Positions 1 through 7,420 of a DNA stretch of 53,631 nt are shown here, in pieces. The notes beneath the pieces are model-generated. The model searched no databases, was not told the DNA's origin, and saw only the letters and a list, made by a program, of their open reading frames with translations. How positions within the stretch are numbered: the first letter of the stretch is position 1; every line of letters starts with the position of its first letter. A program made the position numbers and the translations under genes. Location of the stretch: the NCBI GenBank assembly GCA_002298165.1, contig DBMI01000052.1:1-53631 (forward strand), given 5' to 3'. The stretch comes from Desulfarculales bacterium UBA702. Its GTDB lineage: Bacteria; Desulfobacterota; Syntrophobacteria; Syntrophobacterales; Syntrophobacteraceae.

Positions 1-464
1 ACGACACGCCCGCCCCACATAAGAAGGGCGATTGCGGCCTTGAGCAGCCCTGGAAGGTCGTTGTGGAAAGCGGCCTCATCGATCACTACCTTGCCCTGCT
101 TGCCTCGAAGGTTCGAGGGCCTGGAGGAAAGCGCGGTCACACGCTTGCCGCTTGAAAAAGTTATCCTGAAGGCGATGATGTCATGGTCCTCGTCCTCGAC
201 CAGGACTTCTTCCATCGCCGATGCCGCTTCGCCGTAGACGCCGACCCAGAAGGCGCAATCATTAATGAATTCGAGGGCCATCTCCTTGTTGTAGCCGATA
301 TACCAGACATCCATGCCGCCGGTGCTTGCCGCTTCGAGCACATCGTCCGCCGCTTCGCACCAGGAAAGCCCGACGCGGCGCGATTTCTCGCACAGTTTGA
401 CCGGGGCCTTATCGGCGATCCAGGCCTTCTGGTAGGGCATGAGGAGGTCGGGAATTTCGCTCAT
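1..464 (-). CDS. Mu gp28-like large terminase subunit, partial
   Basis: The gene runs off the left edge of the window, so only the N-terminal 154 residues are visible. They show MPYQKAWIADKAPVKL, then a Walker A-like segment KSRRVGLSW, and a Walker B-like KVVIDEAAF further on. This is the arrangement of the Mu gp28 family, the packaging ATPase/nuclease that pulls phage DNA into the prohead. The ATG overlaps the stop of the upstream gp27-like gene in an ATGA, so translation is probably coupled. The C-terminal nuclease domain lies outside the window. The order gp25, gp26, gp27, gp28 supports the call. Confidence 0.85.
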   Translation of the reverse strand, partial: MSEIPDLLMPYQKAWIADKAPVKLCEKSRRVGLSWCEAADDVLEAASTGGMDVWYIGYNKEMALEFINDCAFWVGVYGEAASAMEEVLVEDEDHDIIAFRITFSSGKRVTALSSRPSNLRGKQGKVVIDEAAFHNDLPGLLKAAIALLMWGGRV

Positions 465-976
465 CTTATTCCAAGCACCTTTTTGCGGATCTCTTCGGCC
501 GCCTGTTCGCTGAGTCCGGGTCCAGACTCGGGCGATTGCTTCTGTTCACCGGCCTGTGGCTCCGGCTGTACGGGAGCAGGCTGATCCTGCGGCAGCGCCT
601 TGACCAGGGCCGCCAGGTCGATTTTCATTTTCGTCGAACCATCAACCAAACCGGTCGCCGCTGTTGCGATGGCCAGGTTGACCAGACTTTCCAGTGCCTC
701 TTTGTGTGGCTTCTTGGCGTATTCGGCGATAATGCGCGACATCTCCTCGCGCACTCCCAGGAGCCGCCTCTCCGTTCGAAGCGCCCGGTAATAGCCCGCG
801 ATGCCTTCATGGCTCAGGCTATGACCGCGCTCTTTGACCAGCGCGGATGCTGATTGCAGGGTAAGGGTCTGCCCGTCCAGACCTGCGATTATTTCATCCT
901 GGAGACCCTCGGGCAGGGACAGGAATGCGAACCTCGCCTTTTTTGAGGCACTGAGCAGCAACTCGCGGTGGTTCAT
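461..976 (-). CDS. Mu gp27-like protein (DUF3486), probable small terminase
   Basis: 171 residues beginning MNHRELLLSASKKARF. The long helical N-terminal part and the ALVKERGHSLSHEGIAGYYR segment match the DUF3486 family typified by Mu gp27, the likely DNA-recognition subunit of the terminase. A longer reading frame exists upstream, but this ATG overlaps the previous stop as ATGA, so I chose it. The tail (residues about 125-160) is rich in P, Q and E and probably disordered. It sits directly upstream of the large subunit and would work with it in the packaging motor. Confidence 0.8.
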   Translation of the reverse strand: MNHRELLLSASKKARFAFLSLPEGLQDEIIAGLDGQTLTLQSASALVKERGHSLSHEGIAGYYRALRTERRLLGVREEMSRIIAEYAKKPHKEALESLVNLAIATAATGLVDGSTKMKIDLAALVKALPQDQPAPVQPEPQAGEQKQSPESGPGLSEQAAEEIRKKVLGIR

Positions 977-1236
977 AGGCCGTATTCCTTGCAAAGCTTC
1001 GCTATTTCAGCGAGCAGGGGCCTGAGTCCGAGGCGGCCATCCTCGGTCGATTCCAGTGCTAGGGCCAGTTCGCCCGCAAGGAACAGCACTCTGTCGGACT
1101 CTAGGTGCTGCGTATCAACTATGGGACTGGTCGCCTCGCGTATGGCTCGCCTGGCCTCTTCCACTGCAAGTTTTCGCTGCTCGACCTGGAGCTTTAGCTC
1201 CTGGAGCTTCCCCTGGGCCATCAGTCGTTCGCTCAT
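973..1236 (-). CDS. Mu gp26-like small coiled-coil protein
   Basis: 87 residues beginning MSERLMAQGKLQELK. The first 50 residues are almost wholly charged helix (KLQVEQRKLAVEEARRAI), consistent with a coiled coil. The position between gp25-like and gp27-like genes and the size match Mu gp26, whose exact role is unknown. The ATG overlaps the stop of the gp25-like gene (ATGA) and a GAAGG stretch precedes it, so I prefer it to the longer frame that reads back to about 1311. Confidence 0.65.
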   Translation of the reverse strand: MSERLMAQGKLQELKLQVEQRKLAVEEARRAIREATSPIVDTQHLESDRVLFLAGELALALESTEDGRLGLRPLLAEIAKLCKEYGL

Positions 1237-1589
1237 CCTTCTTCCCTCCCGCTTGCCTGTTTTTTGAGCCTGACCATTGGACAGAATTGGTTGGTGGCGA
1301 CCTGGTCGCACAGCTTCGCGTAGCCCTGAGCGTTCATGAGGAGGATGTCTTTCTGGTCACCAGCCAGTGCTGCAAACCGCCTGACCAGCTCGGCATTGTT
1401 TTCATACATGCGCCGGACCTCGCCCAAACCCTCCTCGAAGATCTTTTGCTGCCTCAACGTGTCATCGCGATAGATCGCCAAGGTCTTCTCGTGGCTTTTC
1501 TCGCTGTAGTACCAGACCACGAAAATGATGCCCGGAATGCCGAAGCCGGAAACGATCTTAACGGCCAGATCTAAAACAGCGCCATCCAT
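1233..1589 (-). CDS. Mu gp25-like DUF2730 membrane protein
   Basis: 118 residues beginning MDGAVLDLAVKIVSG. One hydrophobic segment (about residues 11-28, GFGIPGIIFVVWYY) is followed by a long charged helix, the usual architecture of DUF2730/gp25 in Mu-like phages. AGGGGTAGTC stands just before the ATG as a ribosome binding site. The reading frame stays open upstream to 1778, but that part is antiphase to the holin-like gene and is not used. Role unknown; position in the packaging/lysis cluster is conserved. Confidence 0.65.
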   Translation of the reverse strand: MDGAVLDLAVKIVSGFGIPGIIFVVWYYSEKSHEKTLAIYRDDTLRQQKIFEEGLGEVRRMYENNAELVRRFAALAGDQKDILLMNAQGYAKLCDQVATNQFCPMVRLKKQASGREEG

Positions 1590-1597
1590 GACTACCC

Positions 1598-1789
1598 CTA
1601 TTTGCTTGTAGGAAGATTGCGTCTGATTCCCTGGCCGATGAGCGCTACTCCGAGGCCGCCCAGGATCGTGGCCGCGAAGGTCATCCAGGGCTGCCATTCG
1701 GCGACCGGACAAACCTGCACCGCGCCGAGAATCGCACCCGATAAAGCCGATAAAACGGCTCCTGTTTTTGTCATCCATCCTCGGGGCAT
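1598..1789 (-). CDS. Small two-TM protein, holin-like
   Basis: 63 residues with two hydrophobic stretches: VLSALSGAILGAV (about 9-21) and TFAAATILGGLGVALIG (about 36-52). A short basic tail RRNLPTSK follows. Size, topology and position downstream of the endolysin and lipoprotein genes suit a phage holin, which would form the membrane lesion that releases the endolysin. GGAGG lies 8 bases before the chosen ATG; an upstream in-frame TTG is less likely. The holin role is inferred from context only. Confidence 0.55.
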   Translation of the reverse strand: MPRGWMTKTGAVLSALSGAILGAVQVCPVAEWQPWMTFAATILGGLGVALIGQGIRRNLPTSK

Positions 1790-1791
1790 GT

Positions 1792-1908
1792 TCAAAACCT
1801 CCGGTTAATGATGTTGATGTAGAAATCCGGGCCAGGCTCGCCCAGAGATCCAGTCCAAAGAGGGTTGCTCCATGTCTGACTCTGATCTTCCCAGCCCGGA
1901 AAGGTCAT
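1792..1908 (-). CDS. Small ORF between lipoprotein and holin-like gene
   Basis: A 38-residue frame beginning MTFPGWEDQSQTW and ending INRRF, too short for most gene finders. It fills the only gap between the lipoprotein stop and the holin-like gene, and its TGA lies two bases before the next ATG, as in a coupled operon. Composition (three W, several P, D and N) is protein-like. The ribosome binding site is weak. Function unknown. Confidence 0.35.
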   Translation of the reverse strand: MTFPGWEDQSQTWSNPLWTGSLGEPGPDFYINIINRRF

Positions 1909-1917
1909 GCAATCCGG

Positions 1918-2337
1918 TCAGGGCGCTGCCGGAGTTGCCCCTCCCCCCAAAGTCTTTGCAGCCGTGTAGACCGGGGCCATAGCGGTATCGAGCGCCTTCT
2001 GGTTTTCGGCAGTGGGCTGCGCCTTGAAGTTGGTGAGCGCGCTCTGGGCCACTCCAACAAAGGCCGGAAGAAGAGACTGGCCAAGGGCCGCGTAGCCGCA
2101 TTCCTCCGAGCTCATTGCGCCCGATGCGCAAAGAGTGCTGATCGCCGCCGGAGCATTCTGCGCGATTGAACTGGTAAGACCCGTCAGCCAATTCGATGCG
2201 AAGTTGGCAACATCCGAGGACTGAGGTTGGCCATCGCCCGACGGCAGGCTTCCCGCGCACCCGGCCATAACCAAAAGGAGACAAATCGCCAGAACCTGGA
2301 CCTTCCTCGACTTACAAACAAAACGTTTCAACATCAT
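1918..2337 (-). CDS. Phage lipoprotein (possible spanin-like lysis protein)
   Basis: 139 residues. The N-terminus has a basic patch, a hydrophobic core (VLAICLLLVMAG) and a lipobox ending AGC at about residue 27, so it should be lipid-anchored. The rest is Ala/Ser-rich, with segments SNWLTGLTSSIAQNAP and PTAENQKALDTAM, and ends GGGATPAAP. It lies between the endolysin and a holin-like gene, where an outer-membrane spanin or superinfection-exclusion lipoprotein is often found; either role is inference. GGGAG six bases before the ATG pair supports the start. Confidence 0.6.
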   Translation of the reverse strand: MMLKRFVCKSRKVQVLAICLLLVMAGCAGSLPSGDGQPQSSDVANFASNWLTGLTSSIAQNAPAAISTLCASGAMSSEECGYAALGQSLLPAFVGVAQSALTNFKAQPTAENQKALDTAMAPVYTAAKTLGGGATPAAP

Positions 2338-2353
2338 TGTCTACTCCCTGTTT

Positions 2354-3004
2354 TTAGCTCTGCGCACTCTGTGCGCTCTGCGGTGAGTTGCTCTTCGCCA
2401 GTCCGATTTCTATGTGGCGTGCTTCTGCTTCCCTGCGATTCTGGAGGCCCTTGGTATCCGGCCATAGCCGCTTCATTTCGCGCAACTCGACTGGGATCTG
2501 CGACCATTGCCCGGCGGCAACCGCGATGCGGATAAAGCGCATTTCGATTCGCCGTGCTCCGGCCATCGAGGGGCCTCGGTTGAAAACGAGGGAGAGAAGT
2601 GCTTCCTGGACACATGGCGGGGCTTCTGTTACGCCGGGGAATGCCTGTTGAGTTGCCGCCCAGTAGCGAGGCACGCTATAGCGTTCGAACTGTTCGAGAG
2701 CGGCATCCCAGGGAATAGTGATATCCTTCAAAATGGGCAGCCATCGCTTCGCCTCGGCACCGCGCAGCCCGACTACCGTAAGAAGTCTTGCAAGATCGGC
2801 TTGCGAGAGGAAATCTTCCCATTCAGTAAGAAATGTGCCGGTTGATTGGGCCCCGCAGTCGTAGCCGATCCCGAGGGTAATGCCGGAGTTGGTATCTTTG
2901 CCGCCGGGCACCACCGGATGAAGGCAGAACTTCTCATAGTACTTCCAGCCGCCGCCGACTTCGCCGTCGAGGAGTAGTTGGAGTCCTTCGGGTGTAAGCT
3001 TCAT
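2354..3004 (-). CDS. Endolysin, GH24/lysozyme-like muramidase
   Basis: 216 residues beginning MKLTPEGLQLLLDGEVGGG. A probable catalytic Glu (about 15) is followed by TNSGITLGIGYDCG (about 41-54), the Gly-rich substrate-cleft motif of phage lysozymes. SLVFNRG and GLQNRREAEA appear further on, as in GH24-like enzymes. It would cleave peptidoglycan at lysis. No signal peptide is visible, so it would need the neighbouring holin. The last ten residues (SPQSAQSAQS) come from a degenerate CTCTGCG repeat that also appears near 5180-5245. GGGAGGGGGAA precedes the ATG. Confidence 0.75.
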   Translation of the reverse strand: MKLTPEGLQLLLDGEVGGGWKYYEKFCLHPVVPGGKDTNSGITLGIGYDCGAQSTGTFLTEWEDFLSQADLARLLTVVGLRGAEAKRWLPILKDITIPWDAALEQFERYSVPRYWAATQQAFPGVTEAPPCVQEALLSLVFNRGPSMAGARRIEMRFIRIAVAAGQWSQIPVELREMKRLWPDTKGLQNRREAEARHIEIGLAKSNSPQSAQSAQS

Positions 3005-3184
3005 GGGATTCCCCCTCCCGATGCGGAGGGGAAGATGGGTGGGCGGATGGTGGTTTGCCGCATCCGCCCTATCATCTAGAGGCTCGCTGCCTGTGATGTT
3101 CGAGGGGCTACGCCGAGAGTCAAGGGAACCGGAGCCCCCTCCAGAATTCCGGCCCCCTTGATCCCTCGGTTGGGAAACAGGCGA

Positions 3185-3222
3185 GACAACCCTTAGCACA
3201 CGCTCGTGACCAGGGTTGTCAA
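3185..3222 (-). promoter_or_regulatory. Inverted repeat with TTGACA, candidate middle/late promoter
   Basis: GACAACCC (3185-3192) and GGGTTGTC (3213-3220) form a perfect 8-bp inverted repeat with 20 bases between. The right arm overlaps a TTGACA (3217-3222, minus strand). No good -10 hexamer lies 16-18 bases further on, which fits a promoter that needs an activator, as the middle and late Mu promoters do. It sits exactly between the regulator in the Mor position and the lysis genes. The call is inference. Confidence 0.35.
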
Positions 3223-3524
3223 AACGCCTTTAACTTTTTTTCCGGTTCTGAAAATAATTTTGCCTGGTGCAACCGCTGCAGGTCGAAATTGTCAGCGACG
3301 TAGACGACCCCGCCGTTTATCGTGATCGGGAATTGAAAGCTCAATGACTCGACCCACCTGTAAATGGTGCGCGAGCAAAGCCCGCTCTCATCGGCCAGTT
3401 CCTCAATTGAGACCATCCGCTTCTTGAGGATCTGGGCCAGAATAAAACAGGCGTTGTCGCGCATCCGGTCGACCCCTTTTCGCCGGGACGCCTCAAGCCC
3501 CTTCAGAACTTCCTCCTCCGCCAT
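3219..3524 (-). CDS. HTH regulator at the Mor/C position
   Basis: 101 residues beginning MAEEEVLKGLEASRR. The middle holds a helix-turn-helix (VSIEELADESGLCSRTIYRW, about 40-60), followed by a beta-rich part ITINGGVVYVADNF. It is not an obvious Mor-family sequence, but its place, last of the early/middle genes and directly before the lysis cluster, is where Mu keeps its activator of late transcription. AGGGAAACAGGC precedes the ATG, the leader shared with other genes of this phage. The activator role is inference. Confidence 0.6.
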   Translation of the reverse strand: MAEEEVLKGLEASRRKGVDRMRDNACFILAQILKKRMVSIEELADESGLCSRTIYRWVESLSFQFPITINGGVVYVADNFDLQRLHQAKLFSEPEKKLKAF

Positions 3525-3561
3525 GCCTGTTTCCCTCCCCGGTGGGCAGAGGCTGCCCACC

Positions 3562-4071
3562 CTACGATTTCCCCAAAAATTGCTTCATCATGTCCTTAAC
3601 TGCCTTACGCTCCTCTTCGGTTGCCGGAGGACTATCCACCGGGTCCTCCACCCGGTGTCTCCGCTCGATCTCGCGCCTGGATTCGGTTTTTCGCGCAAGC
3701 CCTTCCGCCTTTACCCAGGCGGTATGCCGCAGATAATTGAGGCCCTGCCGGTCCGTGAAGCCGCGCTTGCCGGACTCGATCATCGCGTCGATTGCTTCAA
3801 TCCATAACTCGACGGGCGCGGGCCTGGTCTCGCAGCCTTCCCATTTGACCGATCCACTGGTGGCAAGCTCCTGGAGGCCTCGGAGGATCTTGAGGGCCGT
3901 CGACGGCCGAAGCGCGTTTTTGCCCCGGAAAAGGCCAAGAAAGGAGATCGAGCGGCGCTGAAGCTGCGCCGGGATGTTCGGAAAGAAATCGACCACGGCC
4001 CGCCAGTCGGCGTCGGTGAGGAAAGCCTCCAGGTCGGCTACCAGGCCGCAGCCCGGACAAACGCCGCGCAT
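3562..4071 (-). CDS. Phage protein with N-terminal CPGCG knuckle
   Basis: 169 residues, beginning MRGVCPGCGLVADLEAFL. A single C-x2-C is visible near the N-terminus, so one half of a metal site may come from a partner or another residue. The region 60-130 is helical, and the C-terminus is charged (KTESRREIERRHRVED). The start overlaps the upstream stop as TGATG. It belongs to the early operon; I do not recognise a function. Confidence 0.55.
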   Translation of the reverse strand: MRGVCPGCGLVADLEAFLTDADWRAVVDFFPNIPAQLQRRSISFLGLFRGKNALRPSTALKILRGLQELATSGSVKWEGCETRPAPVELWIEAIDAMIESGKRGFTDRQGLNYLRHTAWVKAEGLARKTESRREIERRHRVEDPVDSPPATEEERKAVKDMMKQFLGKS

Positions 4072-4274
4072 CAGTTTTTCACCGCAGCGGGCGTAGAGAC
4101 CGCAGAGCGAAAACTACGACATGCATGCCGGCGGAACGGCCACTGCCCGCGGTGACCGTCCCACGGTCTTGACTGACAGATTCCCAGGGCGGCCACAGAT
4201 CCGTGCCCCTGCCTGAAGTTATGGCATTCCCTGCATGCAATTTTGCCGGCTATGCCGGATACTTGTTCAGCCAA
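4071..4274 (-). CDS. Small Cys-rich phage protein
   Basis: 67 residues with a pattern common in small early phage proteins: CRECHNF, then GICQS, then RPWDGHRGQWPF, then HACRSF. Four or five cysteines and two histidines could bind one zinc. The only plausible start is TTG at 4272-4274, preceded by AAGGGG at good distance. It is coupled to the next gene by TGATG. Function unknown. Confidence 0.5.
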   Translation of the reverse strand: MAEQVSGIAGKIACRECHNFRQGHGSVAALGICQSRPWDGHRGQWPFRRHACRSFRSAVSTPAAVKN

Positions 4275-4353
4275 GGGCTACCCCTTTTTCTTTAGTTTCT
4301 GACAGCGCCGGCAAGTGCCCCCCCCCGCCTGTTTTCCCATCGTCTCGCCTTTC

Positions 4354-4680
4354 CTAATCTTCGTTAACCGCAGACTCCCCCGGCTCAAAAGCGCTGCCGG
4401 GGCAGGCTCCGAGCGCGGAGGCCCTTCCGGATGCCGTCATCTTATTGATGCGATCCTGCACCGACGCTCGGTACTGATCTTTCTGTTGCCCGAGCAGCTC
4501 GAACTTTTCCGCGAGGATGCGAAGTTTTTTCGCAGCGCTTCGGCATGCATCGCGAGGGGTTGCATAACCATCAATCAATGCAGTTGAGCCTTCGCGGCCT
4601 TCCACTCCAAGCAAAAGCTCCGCTAACGAGCCGCCCCGCCCCCTCCTTGCCAGTCCGATATTAATTTTTGGCAGGCCCAT
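4354..4680 (-). CDS. Hypothetical early phage protein
   Basis: 108 residues beginning MGLPKINIGLARRGRGG. GGGAGG stands six bases before this ATG, which is why I prefer it to the longer frame reading back to 4878, where the sequence would be antiphase to Gam. It overlaps the Gam 3' end by 20 bases. A helical stretch (RDACRSAAKKLRILAEKFELL, split by a turn) is the only clear structure. Function unknown. Confidence 0.5.
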   Translation of the reverse strand: MGLPKINIGLARRGRGGSLAELLLGVEGREGSTALIDGYATPRDACRSAAKKLRILAEKFELLGQQKDQYRASVQDRINKMTASGRASALGACPGSAFEPGESAVNED

Positions 4681-5161
4681 TCTTATCCTCCCGGAGTTCC
4701 CACGAGAACTTGTCCTCCTTGACGCGCTCTGTCCCGATTTCGAGCAGCCGCTCGTCTGTCCATGTTTCGAGCTTCTCCCAATCAACCGACTTGGTGATCG
4801 CGATCGCATCATCGGCATTGATCTTCTCAAGGCGCTCCAGGAGGTTTCGCGCGCGCTTGACCCTCTTGATAACGGCAAAGATGAGAGCCCCGTTTGCCAG
4901 GTCGACCCGGTCGGTACCGTCGAAAAGCTGATTCCGGTTGACCTTCATGTGCTTTTCGATCTGGACTTCAAGCTCGCCGAGCAGGGCCTTCTGCGGGGCC
5001 ATTTTGGCCTTCCACCTGGTGGCCAGCTGATCGAGTTCGGCCTTCCATTCAACTTCCATTTTCTTAAGCGCCAGCGTGGTTGCCGCGATGTCTTCCAGGT
5101 ATCCGTCCGCGATCTTGTGGGCAGCGGTCGGATAATCAAGTTTTCTTGCCGGTTCAGCCAT
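4661..5161 (-). CDS. gam: Gam-like host-nuclease inhibitor
   Basis: 166 residues. The N-terminal half is a long heptad-rich helix (about 24-85, ATTLALKKMEVEWKAELDQL), and the C-terminal half includes LFDGTDRVDLANGALIF and VKEDKFSWELRED. This is the Mu Gam layout. Mu Gam is a Ku-like protein that binds double-stranded DNA ends and shields phage DNA from host exonucleases. The ATG is preceded by AGGGAAACAGGC. It sits near GemA as in other Mu-like early operons. Confidence 0.75.
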   Translation of the reverse strand: MAEPARKLDYPTAAHKIADGYLEDIAATTLALKKMEVEWKAELDQLATRWKAKMAPQKALLGELEVQIEKHMKVNRNQLFDGTDRVDLANGALIFAVIKRVKRARNLLERLEKINADDAIAITKSVDWEKLETWTDERLLEIGTERVKEDKFSWELREDKNGPAKN

Positions 5162-5247
5162 GCCTGTTTCCCTTTCTATTTTTGATTCACCGCAGAGGAC
5201 TCAGAGGGCGCGGAGTTATGTTTCCGCGCTCTCCGCGTCCCCCGCGG

Positions 5248-5361
5248 CTAATCTGAATCCTCGCAGAACTTCTCGACGTTGCCCGCCAGCCACCAGGCCA
5301 TTGATATCGAGCAGTCATTGCGCCACCAAATGTAGAGAAAAAGCCTTATGCGCTGAAACAT
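5248..5361 (-). CDS. Trp-rich 37-residue phage protein
   Basis: A short frame beginning MFQRIRLFLYIWWRND and ending FCEDSD. It carries the leader AGGGAGACAGGC directly before its ATG, almost identical to the leader of Gam and of three other early genes, which is the main argument that it is translated. Four tryptophans and a hydrophobic N-terminus suggest membrane association. Function unknown. Confidence 0.5.
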   Translation of the reverse strand: MFQRIRLFLYIWWRNDCSISMAWWLAGNVEKFCEDSD

Positions 5362-5379
5362 GCCTGTCTCCCTTTGCAG

Positions 5380-5754
5380 CTAGATCTTTTCGTCCCTGGC
5401 CAGGTTGATCGATATTTGCCCGATCAATTCCGGCAGTGCCCTGTTTTGCAGCTTGGCAACTATGGCGAGCTTTTTGAGACCCTGGATTTTGAGCTTGCGG
5501 CAGTATTCATCGAGGTCGGACCCGGCGCTGGCAAGGTAGTAGCCCCCGCCGTCCTGAGAGGCGGTAGAACAAATGGGGATCCCTTCCTTGCGCAACTTCG
5601 TCACCAGGTCGCGCAGGGCTCGGGTCCCATTGATCTTGTCACCCATCGGCTTGTCGTAGACGGCATGGAAAAGTGCGGGCATCGAGATCGCCCTGGCACG
5701 GCCGTGATGGTGGGACAAAGCTTTAAGCAGCCTGTTTTCGGGATCGTTGCTCAC
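5380..5754 (-). CDS. Winged-helix-like early phage protein
   Basis: 124 residues. TRALRDLVTKLRKEGIPICST followed by GGGYYLAS reads as a winged helix with its beta-hairpin wing (about 43-76), and a helical C-terminus follows. The start is GTG at 5752-5754 with AAAGGATCC before it. It lies in the early operon between Gam and GemA. A DNA-binding role is inferred from fold prediction by eye only. Confidence 0.5.
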   Translation of the reverse strand: MSNDPENRLLKALSHHHGRARAISMPALFHAVYDKPMGDKINGTRALRDLVTKLRKEGIPICSTASQDGGGYYLASAGSDLDEYCRKLKIQGLKKLAIVAKLQNRALPELIGQISINLARDEKI

Positions 5755-5766
5755 GCCGGATCCTTT

Positions 5767-6063
5767 CTAGTCGACGACTGACCTTCCGGGCACAATCACT
5801 TCGATGATTTCCGGATAGCCCTTCTGGTATCGGACCGCCTTGCCCTCCCTGAGGGCCTTTGCGATCCGCTCCCACGCCTCCGGGTGCAGGATGTAGAGTT
5901 CGAACGTGCATCCGGTAATTTCGCGAACCCTGCCATCCAGAAATCGATTGGCCAAAGAGTCGATCAGTTCGTCGGTTACGAGTATGTGGTCTTGGGTAAT
6001 ACCGCGCCCGGCCTTGCGAAAAGGGGGCCTGGTAATATCTTCGCCTCTACACATTTCGTTCAT
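5767..6063 (-). CDS. Hypothetical early phage protein
   Basis: 98 residues beginning MNEMCRGEDITRPPF. Segments DHILVTDELIDSLANRFLDG and YILHPEAWERIAKALREGK are well ordered, but I recognise no family. GGAGGGAACAGGCA precedes the ATG, one of the shared leaders. The frame remains open upstream to 6327, but that part is antiphase to GemA. The start overlaps the GemA 3' end by 17 bases. Confidence 0.5.
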   Translation of the reverse strand: MNEMCRGEDITRPPFRKAGRGITQDHILVTDELIDSLANRFLDGRVREITGCTFELYILHPEAWERIAKALREGKAVRYQKGYPEIIEVIVPGRSVVD

Positions 6064-6511
6064 TGCCTGTTCCCTCCTTTGTTTTCTTGCGCTTTTGATA
6101 GATGGACAGCGCCGCGGCCACCCTCCAGAGCGAGTCTGGATGAAGCCATTCGAGCGCGGTCGCACAAAAACCCATCTTGGCGGCGATGCCCAGGGCGTAC
6201 TCTTCAGTGAGGCCCGTATCGGCGAGGATCGCCCGGATCTTCCGAAGCAGGGGGCCTCTCCCGTCTGCAGGCTTAACCCGCTTGCGGGACTTCCCATCGG
6301 CCGAGCGGGGCGCCCGGCTCGATACAAATCCCCCCGCTTCCAGCCTGCCCAGCAGTTCTTCGAACTGGAGCACGTTCAGGTCCCTAGAAGAGGTCACGCC
6401 GACGCTTGCCAGCATCTCGCGGTAAGCGTCCTCGGAGAGGCCGAGCTTCGATTTAGCCACGTGAATCAGCGCCTTTTCCTTGTTTCCGATCTTAGGCAGA
6501 GGTCTTGGCAT
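6047..6511 (-). CDS. gemA: GemA-like regulatory protein (Mu gp16, DUF1018)
   Basis: 154 residues. The N-terminal KEKALIHVAKSKLGLSEDAY, with SVGVTSSRDLNVLQFEELL after it, is the hallmark of GemA/gp16 proteins. A basic linker (DGKSRKRVKPADG, about 71-83) precedes a second helical domain RKIRAILADTGLTEEYALG. In Mu, GemA alters host gene expression and DNA supercoiling. GGAG seven bases before the ATG supports the start. The position between B and Gam is standard for Mu-like phages. Confidence 0.8.
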   Translation of the reverse strand: MPRPLPKIGNKEKALIHVAKSKLGLSEDAYREMLASVGVTSSRDLNVLQFEELLGRLEAGGFVSSRAPRSADGKSRKRVKPADGRGPLLRKIRAILADTGLTEEYALGIAAKMGFCATALEWLHPDSLWRVAAALSIYQKRKKTKEGTGNERNV

Positions 6512-6827
6512 GGCCGTTCTCCGTGGACCGTTTTCGGGTGGGAAAATACCGGCTGAATTCCTTTCGCCGCCCAGCGGCGATTATCGTGACAGCCGTCCCG
6601 TTTGCTTCATCGATTCGCATGACCACGCCGGCTTCGTTGTTCCAGTGTTCGGCCAGGAGCATGTAGTCGCGGTAAGTGCCGTCGGGCATGCGCTTAAAGA
6701 GCAAGAGCTGAGGCCGTAGCTGCTGGCCTTCGGATATCAGGCGGTTTACTTCCTCGATGTCCGGGAAGCCCCCGCGCCACTGGCACCACATTTTTACAAA
6801 GTGCCGCGTGAAGGTCCTTACAAGCAT
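6492..6827 (-). CDS. Hypothetical early phage protein
   Basis: 111 residues beginning MLVRTFTRHFVKMWCQW. The middle part, LLLFKRMPDGTYRDYMLLAE, then AGVVMRIDEANGTAVTII, reads as a small alpha/beta domain, and the tail is basic (RKEFSRYFPTRKRS). GAGGAGATAGC precedes the ATG, which overlaps the end of the upstream gene by 10 bases. No family recognised. Confidence 0.5.
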   Translation of the reverse strand: MLVRTFTRHFVKMWCQWRGGFPDIEEVNRLISEGQQLRPQLLLFKRMPDGTYRDYMLLAEHWNNEAGVVMRIDEANGTAVTIIAAGRRKEFSRYFPTRKRSTENGHAKTSA

Positions 6828-7420
6828 GCTATCTCCTCGAGCTTGTCCCGGAGTTCCGAGCATGCCGCTTTTGCGGCTTCGTTCGCGTCGGCAAAGCGCT
6901 GAGCCATGCCGGTTGCAACCAGCTTGTTGATCTTGGCCGCAAGAAGGACGAGCGGGTCCGGCTCGAAAAATTCGACCTCGGGGCGCTCGATATGCTCATG
7001 GCCTTTGATGGTGAGCTTCCAGAGCCTCTCAAGCCCTCTCAAACCAGCTCGTGCTATGAATTCTTCCGCACGGTATTCACGTAAGCGTTTGTAGACATAG
7101 GAGACAGTCGTTCCGGCCTGGATGGCAATGTCCGAGCAGCTCCACTTTGGGTTGATCCTCATCGCGTGCCAGATGCGGTCCTCCAGGGGCGCTTCGCGCG
7201 CCGGCCGTCGCTCCGGCACATACTGGTAGGTCGCCCTCGATATTCGCATGACGCATTTTTGCCGTCGAAAGGTCTCGATTGCGATGTCGATCTTGGCCCT
7301 GGAAAACCCCATGTCACGGAGCTGCCGAGTTGTGGCGGTACCCATTGCGGCAAGCGCCTGCCTGATTTGCTCGGTCTCCGAATTGAGCTTTCTGCCGCAT
7401 TTTCTGCGCTCAGTTTCCAT
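6818..7420 (-). CDS. Winged-helix DNA-binding phage protein
   Basis: 200 residues with two HTH-like segments: TATTRQLRDMGFSRAKIDIA (about 27-47) and CSDIAIQAGTTVSYVYKRLRE (about 94-114). The order wing-helix, linker, HTH and a helical C-terminus suggests a two-domain DNA binder. GGAGG five bases before ATG 7418-7420 selects this start over an upstream GTG. It overlaps the end of B by 11 bases. Its location directly after B suggests an early regulatory or replication accessory role, which is inference. Confidence 0.55.
   Translation of the reverse strand: METERRKCGRKLNSETEQIRQALAAMGTATTRQLRDMGFSRAKIDIAIETFRRQKCVMRISRATYQYVPERRPAREAPLEDRIWHAMRINPKWSCSDIAIQAGTTVSYVYKRLREYRAEEFIARAGLRGLERLWKLTIKGHEHIERPEVEFFEPDPLVLLAAKINKLVATGMAQRFADANEAAKAACSELRDKLEEIACL

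Noticed and set aside
1805..2284. 159-residue minus-strand frame
   Set aside because: It shadows the lipoprotein gene in another frame; composition (many G, R, S) is typical of an out-of-frame GC-rich reading.
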